A DNA stretch of 64,000 bases from Myxococcus eversor (GCF_010894455.1 NZ_JAAIXY010000001.1:496001-560000); one strand, 5' to 3'; positions 10,071 through 18,491 are shown, counted from the first letter of the stretch. Numbers and translations: made by a program. Notes: generated by a model not told the origin, from the sequence alone.

Positions 10071-10841
10071 TCAGCCTTCCATGCCCCAGCGCTGGAGGAA
10101 TGCTTCACGCCACGTACGGCTGAGCACCACCGTGGTGCCGTTCTTCAGGACCAGAATTCCATCGCCGTGGCTCCACGGCTCCAGCTTCGCCACCGCGTCC
10201 AGGTTGATGATGTCGCCGCGGTGGACGCGAACGAAGCGCTCCGGGTCCAACCGCTCCTCCAGCGCGCGCAGGCTCTGTCGCACCAGGTGCTCCGCCTGGG
10301 CCGTGTACACGCGCACGTACTTGTCCTCGGAGGACAGGCGCCACACGTGCTCCAGGCGCAGGGGCACCCACGCCTCGCCCGCCTTCACCACCAGCCGCTC
10401 CAGCGTCTTGCGAGGCGTCGTCGCGGCCACCTCCCGCAGCAGGGCCTGGAGCCTGGTGGCCTCCGAGCCTCCCCCGAGCAGCAGCGCATGCGCCTTGTCC
10501 AGCGCGCGGGCGAACCGCTCGCCGTCGTAGGGCTTGAGCAGGTAGTCCACCGCGTGGGCCTCGAAGGCCCGCAGCGCGAAGCCGTCATACGCGGTGGAGA
10601 AGATGACGGAGGGGCCTGGCCCCGGGCCCAACGCCTCCAGCACCTCGAAGCCCGTCAGGCCGGGCATCTGCACGTCGAGGACGACGAGGTCCGGCTTCAA
10701 CGATTCGATGCGCGCGAGCGCCTCGGTTCCATCCGCCGCCTCGCCCACCAGCGTGAAGCGCGCCTCGCCCTCCAACAGCCGCCGCACCTTGGCTCGGGCG
10801 GGCGACTCGTCATCCACGGCCAGCACGCGGAAGGTCGTCAC
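10071..10841 (-). CDS. LytTR-family response regulator
   Basis: A 256-residue response regulator. The receiver domain (about 1-120) has the acidic pocket VDDE, the phosphoacceptor in LDVQMPG, and YLLKPY with the conserved Lys. The C-terminal LytTR DNA-binding domain (about 150-250) shows SEDKYVRVYT, FVRVHRGDIINLDAV and a final TVVLSRTWREAF. It starts with GTG at 10841, overlapping the stop of the sensor kinase gene as GTGA, so kinase and regulator are made together. The target genes are unknown; the adjacent acyltransferase is a candidate. Confidence 0.92.
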   Translation of the reverse strand: MTTFRVLAVDDESPARAKVRRLLEGEARFTLVGEAADGTEALARIESLKPDLVVLDVQMPGLTGFEVLEALGPGPGPSVIFSTAYDGFALRAFEAHAVDYLLKPYDGERFARALDKAHALLLGGGSEATRLQALLREVAATTPRKTLERLVVKAGEAWVPLRLEHVWRLSSEDKYVRVYTAQAEHLVRQSLRALEERLDPERFVRVHRGDIINLDAVAKLEPWSHGDGILVLKNGTTVVLSRTWREAFLQRWGMEG

Positions 10842-11977
10842 GGGTGCGCTCCCCGAGGCAGGGTCAGCGACACGCGCGCGCCACCCTCGGGCCCCTGTCC
10901 CTTCTCCAGCCGGGCCCGCCCTCCATGCAGGAGCGCGAGGATCTGCTCCAGGTGCGCCAACCCCACGCCCGTCCCGGTGGCGGGGGATTCCGCGCCGAAG
11001 CCCCGGCCCGTGTCCTCGACCTCCAGCCGCCACGTGTCCGCCGTCTCGTGGGCGCGGATTCGCACCTCCAGCGGCTCCACGCGGTCCTGGTTGTGCTTCA
11101 CCGCGTTCTCCACCAGCGTCTGCAGCGCGAAGCAGGGCACGCGCGCCGAGTCCAGGCCCGGCGCCACGCTCCAGTTCACCGCGAGCCGCTCGCCGAAGCG
11201 CGCCGACAGGAGTCCCACGAAGCGCGCGGTGTGCGTGCGCTCCTCGGCCAGCGTCCACGTGGGCTCCGCGCGCTCCAGGCTGGCGCGCAGCACGTGGCCC
11301 AAATCACTGAGCAGCCGGTCCGTGCGCTCCAGGTCCTCGTACATGACGGAGCTGATGGTGTGCAGCGAGTTGAAGAGGAAGTGTGGGTGGAGCTGGCCCG
11401 TGAGGGACTGGAGCTGCGCCGACCGCAGCTCTCCCTCCAGCTCCGCTGCGCGCAGTGCCCGCTCATGCTGATTCCTCCAGGCCACGAAGAGGCTGATGAA
11501 GGTGACGGCGAGCCCGTAGACAATCAGGTCCTTCGACACCTCCATGGGCAGGCGGAAGGCCATCGGTCCGTACTCGTACTCGCCCCAGCCCAGCAGCGAG
11601 TAGAGCGGGTAGCGGACTCCCAGCATCACGACGATGTGAACGGAGGTGTAGAGCGCGAAGCCCACCGTGTGCAGCCCGAGGAACCGCGCCCACCCGGCGG
11701 CGCGCGGGGACGGGGCATTCAGCGCCGCGGTCAGGATGATGGGCAGCGCCGCCCAGGCCGAAAGCGCACCGGTGAGCTCCCAGGCGAAGGCGCGCGAGGC
11801 GGGGAGCCTGTCGAAGCCGTTGGCGAGCTGGTCCAACCTCACCGCCGCGCCGTACGACACGCCCACGACGAGGCAGAAGGCGAACACCCCGAGCGCCGGG
11901 CGCAACCGGAAGCGGGGCCAGCGCCAGGGCAGGGGCGAGGGCACTTCGAAGGCAGGCGTCGGGAGGGTGTCGGCCAT
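10838..11977 (-). CDS. LytS-like sensor histidine kinase
   Basis: A 379-residue membrane kinase of the His_kinase (PF06580) type, the usual partner of LytTR regulators. Four hydrophobic segments lie at about residues 24-42, 65-85, 100-125 and 150-170. The dimerisation and phosphotransfer motif is LHPHFLFNSLHTISSV, and the ATPase has LVENAVKHN and DTGRGFG. No periplasmic sensor domain of size is present, so the signal is probably sensed in the membrane. It lies 10 nt downstream of an acyltransferase gene and overlaps the regulator by GTGA. Confidence 0.92.
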   Translation of the reverse strand: MADTLPTPAFEVPSPLPWRWPRFRLRPALGVFAFCLVVGVSYGAAVRLDQLANGFDRLPASRAFAWELTGALSAWAALPIILTAALNAPSPRAAGWARFLGLHTVGFALYTSVHIVVMLGVRYPLYSLLGWGEYEYGPMAFRLPMEVSKDLIVYGLAVTFISLFVAWRNQHERALRAAELEGELRSAQLQSLTGQLHPHFLFNSLHTISSVMYEDLERTDRLLSDLGHVLRASLERAEPTWTLAEERTHTARFVGLLSARFGERLAVNWSVAPGLDSARVPCFALQTLVENAVKHNQDRVEPLEVRIRAHETADTWRLEVEDTGRGFGAESPATGTGVGLAHLEQILALLHGGRARLEKGQGPEGGARVSLTLPRGAHP

Positions 11978-11987
11978 GGGCGCTCCG

Positions 11988-13172
11988 TCACGCAGTATGC
12001 CCGGTGGGCACGTCCTGGAGCTTCACTTCGGGACGAGACACCACACGGGCCTTCAACCCGAAGAACGGCCTCAACCAGGGCAGGCGGGCCACCAGCTCGC
12101 TCAGGGCCCAGCTGATGAGGAACGTCGTGACGAGCACGCAGCCGAAGAGGCTCCACGGCCCCACGGGCAGCCGCAGCATCGCGAAGCCCACGACGACGAT
12201 GACCGTCTGGTGGAGGATGTAGAACGGGTACGACAGCTCCTGCGCGTGCTTCACCCACCGGCTCCCGGTTCGCACGCACCGTCGCGCCCAGCCCAGCGCG
12301 GTCAGGATGAAGAGCCACTGGGCCGACGCGCCCCCGAGCACCTCGGGCACCAGGTCGAACTCGCTCTCCGGCATCATGATGGCGAAGAGGACGGCCGAAA
12401 TCCCCAGCATCCACCACCGGCGCTCGACCAGGACGTCCCAGACCCTGGGCACGCGGCCGAGCAGGTGGCCCATGAGGAAGAGCAGGCCGTAGTGGCCAAA
12501 GGTCCTCGGGTCGTCGAGGAGCGCGTGCGTCTGCGGGAAGCGGTGCAGCAGCACGTCGTTGATGAAGAGCGGGACGAACAGCCACCCGAGATTCACGCCC
12601 CGGCACAGCCAGGCCTCGACCTTCGCGAGCCACGCCTGCCCGCGCCCTGTCGCCAGCGCCCAGAAGAGCGGCAGCGCGAGCAGGCAGTAGACGAAGAGGT
12701 AGACGACGAACCACAGGTGATGCCAGCTCAGGCTGCCCGCGGGGTAGGGCACGAAGCCGAAGACGGACGGATAGAAGTCCGCGTAGCTGCCCTGGAACTT
12801 CCCCCGGAACACGCGCTCCACGTAGATTTGAGGCGGCACGATGACCAACATGCCGAACACCACCGGCAGCAGCAGTCGCCGCGTCCTGTCGTGCGCGAAG
12901 TCACGCAGCGAGCGCCGCCGCAGCGCCAGCGCCGTGCCCACGCCGGAGATGACCATCAAGAGCGGCATGCGCACGTGGTGCAGCACCTCCATCGTCGGCT
13001 CCAGCGCCGGCAGCAGCGAGGGCGCCTTGATGTGCCAGTCCCACCGGTTGAACATCATCCCGGTGTGGAACAGGTGCAGCACGAGGATGGCGACGACGCG
13101 GAGCCAGTCCAGGTCAGGACGGTGGGCATCAACGGGGGACGACAGCGGGGCGGGTGCGGTGGGCGTGCTCAT
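11988..13172 (-). CDS. Acyltransferase 3 family membrane protein
   Basis: A 394-residue integral membrane acyltransferase. The start of the family domain is DLDWLRVVAILVLHLFHTG, with the catalytic His in a typical place, followed by about ten membrane helices. It resembles OpgC/glucan-modifying members that transfer acyl groups to exported polysaccharides; the substrate cannot be read. The ATG has AGGAGG 7 nt upstream. It heads the acyltransferase-LytS-LytTR operon and follows the rplI terminator, so it is transcriptionally separate from the ribosomal genes. A role in envelope or exopolysaccharide modification under LytTR control is an inference. Confidence 0.88.
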   Translation of the reverse strand: MSTPTAPAPLSSPVDAHRPDLDWLRVVAILVLHLFHTGMMFNRWDWHIKAPSLLPALEPTMEVLHHVRMPLLMVISGVGTALALRRRSLRDFAHDRTRRLLLPVVFGMLVIVPPQIYVERVFRGKFQGSYADFYPSVFGFVPYPAGSLSWHHLWFVVYLFVYCLLALPLFWALATGRGQAWLAKVEAWLCRGVNLGWLFVPLFINDVLLHRFPQTHALLDDPRTFGHYGLLFLMGHLLGRVPRVWDVLVERRWWMLGISAVLFAIMMPESEFDLVPEVLGGASAQWLFILTALGWARRCVRTGSRWVKHAQELSYPFYILHQTVIVVVGFAMLRLPVGPWSLFGCVLVTTFLISWALSELVARLPWLRPFFGLKARVVSRPEVKLQDVPTGHTA

Positions 13173-13298
13173 GGGCGAGCCTCCTGTGCCTCACGGATAC
13201 CCACCCGCCTGAAACGCCTCCACGCCCGTGTCGTAGGACGGACCGGCCACGGCGCGAACCGGACGCGCCCGGCACGAGCGCGAGGCCCGCCAAACGAA

Positions 13299-13328
13299 AA
13301 GGCCGCCCGGGTTGCCCCGGACGGCCTT
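13299..13328 (-). terminator. Rho-independent terminator of the rpsF-rpsR-rplI operon
   Basis: AAGGCCG and CCGGG pair with CCCGG and CGGCCTT around a short loop, with one mismatch. On the minus strand the hairpin is followed by TTTTCGTTTGG, a good U-run. It lies 33 nt past the rplI stop. Confidence 0.8.
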
Positions 13329-13361
13329 CTCGAGACCACGGTGAGGTGGAGTCGCTTGCCG

Positions 13362-13805
13362 TTACTCGGCGGCGACTTCGACCTTGATCTTCGCCACCAC
13401 GTCACGGTGGAGGCGCAGCTCGACTTCGTAGTGGCCAATCGACTTGATGGGGTCGGCCAGGTGGATGGCGCGACGGTCCACCGTCTGCCCCTGGGCCGCC
13501 ACGGCCTCGGCGATGTCCAGCGCGGTGACGGAGCCGAACAGCTTGTCCTGATCTCCGACCTTGCGCTTGATGACGACCTTGATGGAGCCGACCTTCTTCG
13601 CCTGCTCCTCCGCGGCGCCCTTCAGCTTGGCATTGCGGGCGGTGATGACCGCCTTCTCGTGATCGAGCTGACGCAGGTTCTGCTCGCTCGCCAGAACCGC
13701 CTTCTTGCGCGGCAGCAGGTAGTTACGGCCGAAGCCGTCCTTCACGGTGACGAGCTCCCCGGACTTGCCGAGGTTCTCGATGTCCTCTCGCAGAATGAGC
13801 TTCAT
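13362..13805 (-). CDS. rplI: 50S ribosomal protein bL9
   Basis: bL9 of 147 residues, the usual length. It binds 23S rRNA near the L1 stalk base. The N-terminal domain reads MKLILREDIENLGKSGELV followed by DGFGRNYLLPRKKAVLAS; a long connecting helix leads to the C-terminal domain. The ATG has AGGAGA upstream at good spacing. It is last in the rpsF-rpsR-rplI operon and is followed by a clear terminator. Confidence 0.97.
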   Translation of the reverse strand: MKLILREDIENLGKSGELVTVKDGFGRNYLLPRKKAVLASEQNLRQLDHEKAVITARNAKLKGAAEEQAKKVGSIKVVIKRKVGDQDKLFGSVTALDIAEAVAAQGQTVDRRAIHLADPIKSIGHYEVELRLHRDVVAKIKVEVAAE

Positions 13806-13832
13806 GTTCAGTCTCCTGAGCGGACCCGGCGG

Positions 13833-14228
13833 TTAGCCGACCACCGCGTTGTAGGGGAGCAGGGCGATGCCGCGCGCGCGCTTGATGGCCGTCGCCACCT
13901 CACGCTGGTGCTTCGCGCAGTTGCCGGAGATGCGGCGGGGAATGATCTTGCCGCGCTCGGTGACGAAGTACTTCAGCGTCGCCTGGTCCTTGAAGTCCAC
14001 CGACGCGTTCTTCTCCGCGCAGAAGCGGCAGACCTTCTTGCGGCCGAAGCCACGGCCACCGCCGCGCTTCTCGTCATCGCCGCCCATGCCACCGCGGTCG
14101 CCACGGTCTCCACCGCGATCGCCGCCACGGTCTCCACCGCGATCACCGCGAGGTCCGCCGCCGCCGCCGAAACCGCCACTGCGGCCGCCCGACGAGCCGC
14201 CCGTCTTGCTTTCCGTTCCGTTGCTCAT
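13833..14228 (-). CDS. rpsR: 30S ribosomal protein bS18 with Gly/Arg/Asp-rich N-terminal extension
   Basis: A 131-residue bS18 instead of the usual 75-90. The conserved core starts near residue 60 ([12 protein letters not shown]) and carries Cys pairs CRFC and NC..H suggestive of a zinc-binding form, then [18 protein letters not shown] and ARGIALLPY. The first ~58 residues are Gly, Ser, Arg and Asp, with tandem GGDR units near 27-45. The extension is likely disordered and could bind RNA or the acidic tail of bS6. The core binds 16S rRNA as a heterodimer with bS6. It sits between rpsF and rplI. Confidence 0.95.
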   Translation of the reverse strand: MSNGTESKTGGSSGGRSGGFGGGGGPRGDRGGDRGGDRGGDRGDRGGMGGDDEKRGGGRGFGRKKVCRFCAEKNASVDFKDQATLKYFVTERGKIIPRRISGNCAKHQREVATAIKRARGIALLPYNAVVG

Positions 14229-14278
14229 GAACTTTCTCGTTTCCTGAATAGGTCCCTAGAGAATGTCCCAGGCGGCGC

Positions 14279-14758
14279 TCAGGCCTCCTCGGACGACTCC
14301 TCCTCCGCCTCGCCCACGGACTCCTCGGCCACGTCGCCTCGGAATCCACCACCCTCGCGCGGCTCGGGAGCGCCCGGACGGGTCTCCTCCACGTCGCCGG
14401 CGAGCTTCAGGTCCTCGAGGACCGGACGCGTCTCGGGGTCCACCTCATCCGCCAGCTTCACGGAGATGTAGCGGGTGACCTCATCGAGGTTCTTCAGGTT
14501 GCGCTCAATCTCCGCCACCAGACCCGAGCTGCCCAGGTAGCTGGCGTGCACGTAGATGGCGCGGGGCTGCTTCGCGATGGGGAACAGGGTCTTCTTCTTG
14601 CCCCACACCGTGAAGCGAAGGACCTTGCCACCCTCGCGGGAGACGATTCCACGGACGCGCTCCTTGAGCTTGTCCACGTTGTCGTCGGTCAGGTCCGGCT
14701 TGACCAGGAAGATGGTCTCGTACTCACGAAGCCGCTTGGCGGCCTGCGTCTCTGCCAT
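14279..14758 (-). CDS. rpsF: 30S ribosomal protein bS6 with acidic C-terminal tail
   Basis: bS6 of 159 residues. The core (about 10-105) has YETIFLVKPDLTDDNV, GKKKTLFPIAKQPRA and TRYISVKL. The C-terminal 50 residues are rich in Glu, Pro and Gly and end in a Glu/Ser run. bS6 and bS18 bind the platform of the small subunit together. The ATG at 14758 has GGGGAGAG upstream; the longer open frame to 14914 is leader, since a promoter lies at 14950-14978. First gene of the operon. Confidence 0.96.
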   Translation of the reverse strand: MAETQAAKRLREYETIFLVKPDLTDDNVDKLKERVRGIVSREGGKVLRFTVWGKKKTLFPIAKQPRAIYVHASYLGSSGLVAEIERNLKNLDEVTRYISVKLADEVDPETRPVLEDLKLAGDVEETRPGAPEPREGGGFRGDVAEESVGEAEEESSEEA

Positions 14759-14945
14759 GTTTTCTCTCCCCTTGGGGTCGAGTGCCCCCCGGACAATCCG
14801 AGGAGCGGGGAAACGGCGAATGGCCCCATGGCCACCACCGGGAACGGGAAACCGCGCGCCCGTCACCCTCGCGCTACGTCCCGTGCACCAACACGGGAAG
14901 CTGTGAAAGAACATCCCACCGGATCAACCACCCCGGCGAGCGAAC
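14759..14945 (-). ncRNA. Structured leader of the rpsF mRNA, candidate S6:S18 autoregulatory element
   Basis: About 185 nt separate the predicted start from the rpsF ATG. The leader holds a perfect 7-bp hairpin, TCCCGTG/CACGGGA with a 6-base loop, at 14879-14898, and two CCGGTGG segments upstream and downstream of it. rpsF leaders in several phyla carry an RNA that mimics the 16S S6:S18 site and represses translation. CCGGTG-like sequence and hairpins fit that idea, but I could not verify the consensus fold. Confidence 0.35.
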
Positions 14946-14949
14946 GGGC

Positions 14950-14978
14950 CTTCTAGGAGGGCCCCCCGGGCAAGTCAA
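14950..14978 (-). promoter_or_regulatory. Promoter of the rpsF-rpsR-rplI operon
   Basis: On the minus strand TTGACT (plus 14973-14978), a 17-bp spacer, then TAGAAG (plus 14950-14955). Close to the sigma-70 consensus and placed between the pth stop and rpsF. Confidence 0.7.
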
Positions 14979-15026
14979 GCTCCCGGAAGGCTCGCCTGTC
15001 CGCCCTCCAGGCCCCACGAGGGGGCC

Positions 15027-15602
15027 TCAGGCCTTCCGGTTGAAGCGGTTCATCGCCACCGACAGCCCCTCGCGCACCCAGCACTCCGTCATGTCCATGG
15101 CGCGGTCCATCAGTTCGTCCAACTGGCGGCGCTCCCCGTCGTCGAAGTTGGACAGGACATAACCGGCCACGCGTTCGCGGGCATTGGGGCCCTCCGGCTT
15201 GTCGATGCCGAAGCGCAGGCGGATGAACGCCTCCGAGCCCAGACTGGAGACGATGCTCTTCAGGCCGTTGTGGCCGCCGCTGCCGCCCCCTGCCTTGAGC
15301 TGCAGCCGGCCCAGGGGCAGATCCAGCTCGTCGTGGATGACGAGCACGTCTTCGGGGGGGACTTTGTAGAAGCGCGCCGCCTCGGCCACCGAGCGGCCCG
15401 ACAGGTTCATGAAGGTCTGCGGCTCGACGAAGAGGATTTTCTCGCCCGCCAGGGTTCCCTGGCCCACCTTCGCGGCGAACTTCTCCTGGTTCAGCTCCGC
15501 GCGCGCCCGGGCCAGCAGCGCCTCCACCACCATGAATCCGATGTTGTGCCGGTGCCGCTCGTACTCGCGCCCCGGGTTGCCCAGCCCGCAGATGAGCTTC
15601 AT
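15027..15602 (-). CDS. pth: Peptidyl-tRNA hydrolase
   Basis: A 191-residue Pth that frees tRNA from stalled peptidyl-tRNA in the cytosol. Signatures are [20 protein letters not shown] with the catalytic His, [31 protein letters not shown] and [12 protein letters not shown]. The ATG at 15602 has GGAG 6 nt upstream and gives the standard N-terminus; a TTG four codons earlier is less likely. The ribosome-binding site directly abuts the U-run of the rplY terminator. The order rplY-pth is conserved in many bacteria. Confidence 0.96.
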   Translation of the reverse strand: MKLICGLGNPGREYERHRHNIGFMVVEALLARARAELNQEKFAAKVGQGTLAGEKILFVEPQTFMNLSGRSVAEAARFYKVPPEDVLVIHDELDLPLGRLQLKAGGGSGGHNGLKSIVSSLGSEAFIRLRFGIDKPEGPNARERVAGYVLSNFDDGERRQLDELMDRAMDMTECWVREGLSVAMNRFNRKA

Positions 15603-15620
15603 GGGAGGCTCCAAAAAGAA

Positions 15621-15651
15621 ACGGGGCCAGCCTCGGCGAGGCCAGCCCCGT
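15621..15651 (-). terminator. Rho-independent terminator after rplY
   Basis: ACGGGGC and GCCTC pair with GAGGC and GCCCCGT across a 2x2 internal loop. On the minus strand TTCTTTTTGG follows. It stands between rplY and pth, so pth may depend on read-through or on a promoter not seen. Confidence 0.65.
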
Positions 15652-15674
15652 GTCCAGGGTACACCGGAAGACGA

Positions 15675-16370
15675 CTACTTCTTCGCGGGGGCCTTGGCAG
15701 CCGCCGCGGGGGCCGCCGCCTTGTCGCCAGCCTTCGCTGCGGGAGCCTTCGCTGCGGGAGCCGCCGCGGCCGGAGCCGCCGCCGCCGCCGCGGGAGCCAC
15801 TTCGGCCGCCTCGGGCGCGGCGACGACCGCCACGGTGTAGTTGACGTTCGACTTCACCGACACGCCGGCCGGGAACTTCACGTCGTTGATGTGCAGCGCC
15901 TCGGCGATCTTCAGCGCCGTCACGTCCACCTCGATGCGCTCGGGGATGGCGTTCGGCAGCGCCCAGACCTGGATCTCACGGCGAATCTGGCTGAGCAGAC
16001 CACCCTCGGCCACGCCCACCGACTTGCCGACGAGCACGAGCGGCACGTCCACCTTGACCTGCTCGTTCTCGCGCACGCCGATGAAGTCCACGTGCAGGAT
16101 GTCCCGGGTGACCGGGTCCATCTGGTAGTCCTTCAGGAGGACCTGCTGGTCGCCACCGGCCAGCTTCAGCAGGATGACGGTGTTGAACTTATGCGGGGTG
16201 TTGATGGCCGCGCGCACGGCCTTCGGGTCCACCGAGATGTGCACGGGCGTCTTCAGGTGCTTGCCGTACACCACGGCGGGCACCACACCCTGGGCGCGCA
16301 GCTTGCGGGCAAAGCCCTTGCCAGAGCCTTCACGCGACTTCGCCTCGAGGGTGTTCTTGTTGTCGGACAT
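15675..16370 (-). CDS. rplY: 50S ribosomal protein bL25, CTC-type, with Ala-rich tail
   Basis: A 231-residue two-domain bL25/CTC that binds 5S rRNA. The 5S-binding domain (about 1-95) shows NTLEAKSREGSGKGFARKLR, GVVPAVVYGK and DVLHVDF-like ILHVDFIGV; the beta-rich TL5 domain follows (VGVAEGGLLSQIRREI, DVTALKIAEALHI). The last ~45 residues are Ala, Pro and Lys only, probably disordered. The ATG at 16370 is chosen from the family N-terminus MSDNKNTLEA; the frame is open much further upstream, antisense to nothing, but overlaps prs. It lies downstream of prs, as in many bacteria. Confidence 0.95.
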   Translation of the reverse strand: MSDNKNTLEAKSREGSGKGFARKLRAQGVVPAVVYGKHLKTPVHISVDPKAVRAAINTPHKFNTVILLKLAGGDQQVLLKDYQMDPVTRDILHVDFIGVRENEQVKVDVPLVLVGKSVGVAEGGLLSQIRREIQVWALPNAIPERIEVDVTALKIAEALHINDVKFPAGVSVKSNVNYTVAVVAAPEAAEVAPAAAAAAPAAAAPAAKAPAAKAGDKAAAPAAAAKAPAKK

Positions 16371-16488
16371 GAAAATACCTTGGGAATGGATACCGCGGTG
16401 ACCACCGGCCACCCTGGCGCCCTCGGCATCCCGCCCCAGTGGCGGGCCCCGAAGACGGCGCCGCGAAGGGGACCGTTGGAGGAGGCCG

Positions 16489-16517
16489 GACATGCCAGCC
16501 CCCGGCCAGGGAGTCAA
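16489..16517 (-). promoter_or_regulatory. Possible rplY promoter
   Basis: On the minus strand TTGACT (plus 16512-16517), a 17-bp spacer and CATGTC (plus 16489-16494). The -35 is good and the -10 weak. It starts right after the hairpin that follows prs. Confidence 0.35.
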
Positions 16518-16519
16518 GT

Positions 16520-16536
16520 CGCCCGGTGGCCGGGCG
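16520..16536 (-). terminator. Hairpin downstream of prs
   Basis: A perfect 7-bp stem, CGCCCGG/CCGGGCG, with a 3-base loop, lies 10 nt past the prs stop. No U-run follows, so it may stabilise the 3' end rather than terminate. Confidence 0.4.
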
Positions 16537-16545
16537 CTTTGCTTC

Positions 16546-17496
16546 TCAGACGAACAGCGAGCTGAGCGAGTCGGCCCGGTGGATGCGGGCAATGGCCTCG
16601 CCGAAGAGGCGCTCGGTGGTGAGCACGCGAATCTTCGAGCACGCCTGCGCCGCGGCCGACAGCGGCACGGTGTCCGTGAAGACGACCTCCTCGAGCACCG
16701 AGTCGGTGATTCGCTGGATGGCGGGCCCGGAGAGGATGGGGTGCACCGCGTAGGCGACCACGCGGCGGGCGCCCTTGGCCTTGAGCGCCGCGGCGGCCTG
16801 CGCGAGCGTGCCGGCGGTGTCCACCATGTCGTCCACCAGGACGGCGTCCTTGCCGGCCACGTCACCGATGAGGTTCATCACCTCGGAGGCGTTGGGGCGC
16901 GGACGGCGCTTGTCGATGATGGCCAGGCCCGTGTTCAGGCGCTTGGAGTAGGCGCGCGCGCGCTCCACGCCTCCCGCGTCCGGCGACACGATGACCAGCT
17001 CCTGCGACTCCGGGAAGCGCTTGCGCAGGTCCTCCAGGAACACCGGCGAGCCGTACAGGTGGTCCGAGGGGATGTTGAAGAAGCCCTGGATCTGCCCGGC
17101 GTGCATGTCCATGGAGACCACGCGCTCGGCGCCCGCCACTTCCAGCAGGTCCGCGACGAGCTTCGCCGTAATCGGCGTGCGCGGGGCGACCTTCCGGTCC
17201 TGCCGGGCATACCCGTAATACGGGATGACGGCGGTGATGGAGCTCGCGCTCGCCCGCTTCAGGGCGTCGCAGATGATGAGCATCTCCATCAGGTGGTCGT
17301 TGGTCGGCGGGCTCGTCGACTGGAGGATGAAGACGTCGTGGCCGCGGACGTTCTCTCCAATCTCGACGTGGATTTCACCGTCGGAGAAGCGCCCCACCTC
17401 CGCCTTGCCGAGCGGACGCTTGAGGTATTCGCAGATTCGGTGAGCCAGGCCGGGATTCGAGCTCCCGGCGAAGATCTTGAAGTCGCGCGGCTGCAT
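16546..17496 (-). CDS. prs: Ribose-phosphate pyrophosphokinase (PRPP synthetase)
   Basis: A 316-residue class I PRPP synthetase: ribose 5-phosphate plus ATP gives PRPP, feeding purine, pyrimidine, His and Trp synthesis. Motifs include FAGSSNPGLA, FSDGEIHVEI, the flexible loop YGYARQDRK, the divalent-metal site SMDMHAGQIQGFF, VSPDAGGVERARAY and the PRPP-binding loop AVLVDDMVDTAGT. The ATG at 17496 gives the usual length; a GTG nine codons earlier at 17523 is possible. It follows spoVG by about 45 nt on the same strand. PRPP made here is also the substrate of the upp-like and hpt genes at 19.2-20.6 kb. Confidence 0.96.
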   Translation of the reverse strand: MQPRDFKIFAGSSNPGLAHRICEYLKRPLGKAEVGRFSDGEIHVEIGENVRGHDVFILQSTSPPTNDHLMEMLIICDALKRASASSITAVIPYYGYARQDRKVAPRTPITAKLVADLLEVAGAERVVSMDMHAGQIQGFFNIPSDHLYGSPVFLEDLRKRFPESQELVIVSPDAGGVERARAYSKRLNTGLAIIDKRRPRPNASEVMNLIGDVAGKDAVLVDDMVDTAGTLAQAAAALKAKGARRVVAYAVHPILSGPAIQRITDSVLEEVVFTDTVPLSAAAQACSKIRVLTTERLFGEAIARIHRADSLSSLFV

Positions 17497-17541
17497 GATG
17501 GGCCCGCTGACTAACCTGGACACGCGCGGATGTGAAGGACG

Positions 17542-17841
17542 TTAGTCGAGATCTGCTGGCATCGGACCGAGCATCCCTGCTTGCGCCTGATGGAGGTGCC
17601 GCTCGTACTCCATGAGAATGACACGCTCCATCTGGCTGCGTGTGTCCGCGTTGAGCGGGTGGGCTATATCCTTGTACGTCCCATCCTTGCGCTTCTTCGC
17701 CGGCATCGCGATGAACAGCCCCGAGGAGCCGTGGATGACCTTCAGGTCGCGAATGACGAAGCAGTGATCCAGGGTGATGGTGACGTACGCCTTGAGCTTG
17801 TCCTCTTCGACCGGAAACACCCGGACGTCGGTGATGTTCAT
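17542..17841 (-). CDS. spoVG: SpoVG family septation/RNA-binding regulator
   Basis: A 99-residue SpoVG. The family core is obvious: MNITDVRVFPVEEDKLKAYV, CFVIRDLKVIHGSSGLFIAM, PAKKRKDGTYKDIAHPLNAD. SpoVG proteins bind nucleic acid and affect septation, sporulation and virulence genes in Firmicutes and are present in myxobacteria next to prs. The ATG at 17841 has a GGGGGGGA ribosome site just upstream; a longer frame to 17937 lacks one. It heads the spoVG-prs segment. Confidence 0.95.
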   Translation of the reverse strand: MNITDVRVFPVEEDKLKAYVTITLDHCFVIRDLKVIHGSSGLFIAMPAKKRKDGTYKDIAHPLNADTRSQMERVILMEYERHLHQAQAGMLGPMPADLD

Positions 17842-17974
17842 GGTCCCCCCCCGAACCCGAAAGGTCGGAGCTGGCGGGAAGCCTGGGACATACCGGGTGC
17901 AAAATGCAAGGGTATGGTGAAGGAGAACCCTCACCATTGTTCCACTCGCTCACAGTCCAGTGAGATGGGAGGGA

Positions 17975-18352
17975 CTACCCAAGGGCTCCTGGCCAGTGCA
18001 TGACCAGGTGGGTCAGAAAAGCCAGATGGTAGACCACGATGATGCCGTAGATGACGGCGCCCGCTCGGATGGCGATGCGGCTGGCGCGCAGGCGCCGGTG
18101 CAAGCACAAGAGCCACAGGCCGGTGTTCACGATGAGCAGCTTGGCGAACATGAAGAAGAGCGGTGACTGCTCGTAGGCCAGACGCATGAGAGGGTTGAGC
18201 TCCTCCGCCACGCCCAATTGCAGGAAGAGCAGCGTGAAGAGCCCGTCCATCAGGTTGAGCATCAGCAACGCCACCGAGGCGGGCGACGCATAGAAGGAAG
18301 CCATTCCACCGCGGACCGCGCCCCGAACCTGCTCCATCGTCGTCGTCGCCAC
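17975..18352 (-). CDS. DUF5658-like three/four-helix membrane protein
   Basis: A 125-residue membrane protein starting with GTG at 18352, which has GGGAGG 6 nt upstream; an ATG five codons later is the alternative. Hydrophobic helices lie at about 24-42 (VALLMLNLMDGLFTLLFL), 55-75 and 90-112. The motif LNLMDGLFTLLFLQLGVAEELNPLM, with an Asp in the first helix and an N-P-L-M end, is typical of DUF5658, whose function is unknown. Divergent from tdk. Confidence 0.75.
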   Translation of the reverse strand: MATTTMEQVRGAVRGGMASFYASPASVALLMLNLMDGLFTLLFLQLGVAEELNPLMRLAYEQSPLFFMFAKLLIVNTGLWLLCLHRRLRASRIAIRAGAVIYGIIVVYHLAFLTHLVMHWPGALG

Positions 18353-18491
18353 GCCCTGCCTCCCAGTCCCGACCTTCCGGGGGCGTTCCCTTTCAAGTGG
18401 CTTGCCAGCGCCCGGACGGGCCGAGGAAGGGCGGGCGGGCAAGCGGGCGGAGGCGTGCCCGGGGGCCCCGTCACGAGGACGCGGTTGGCGG

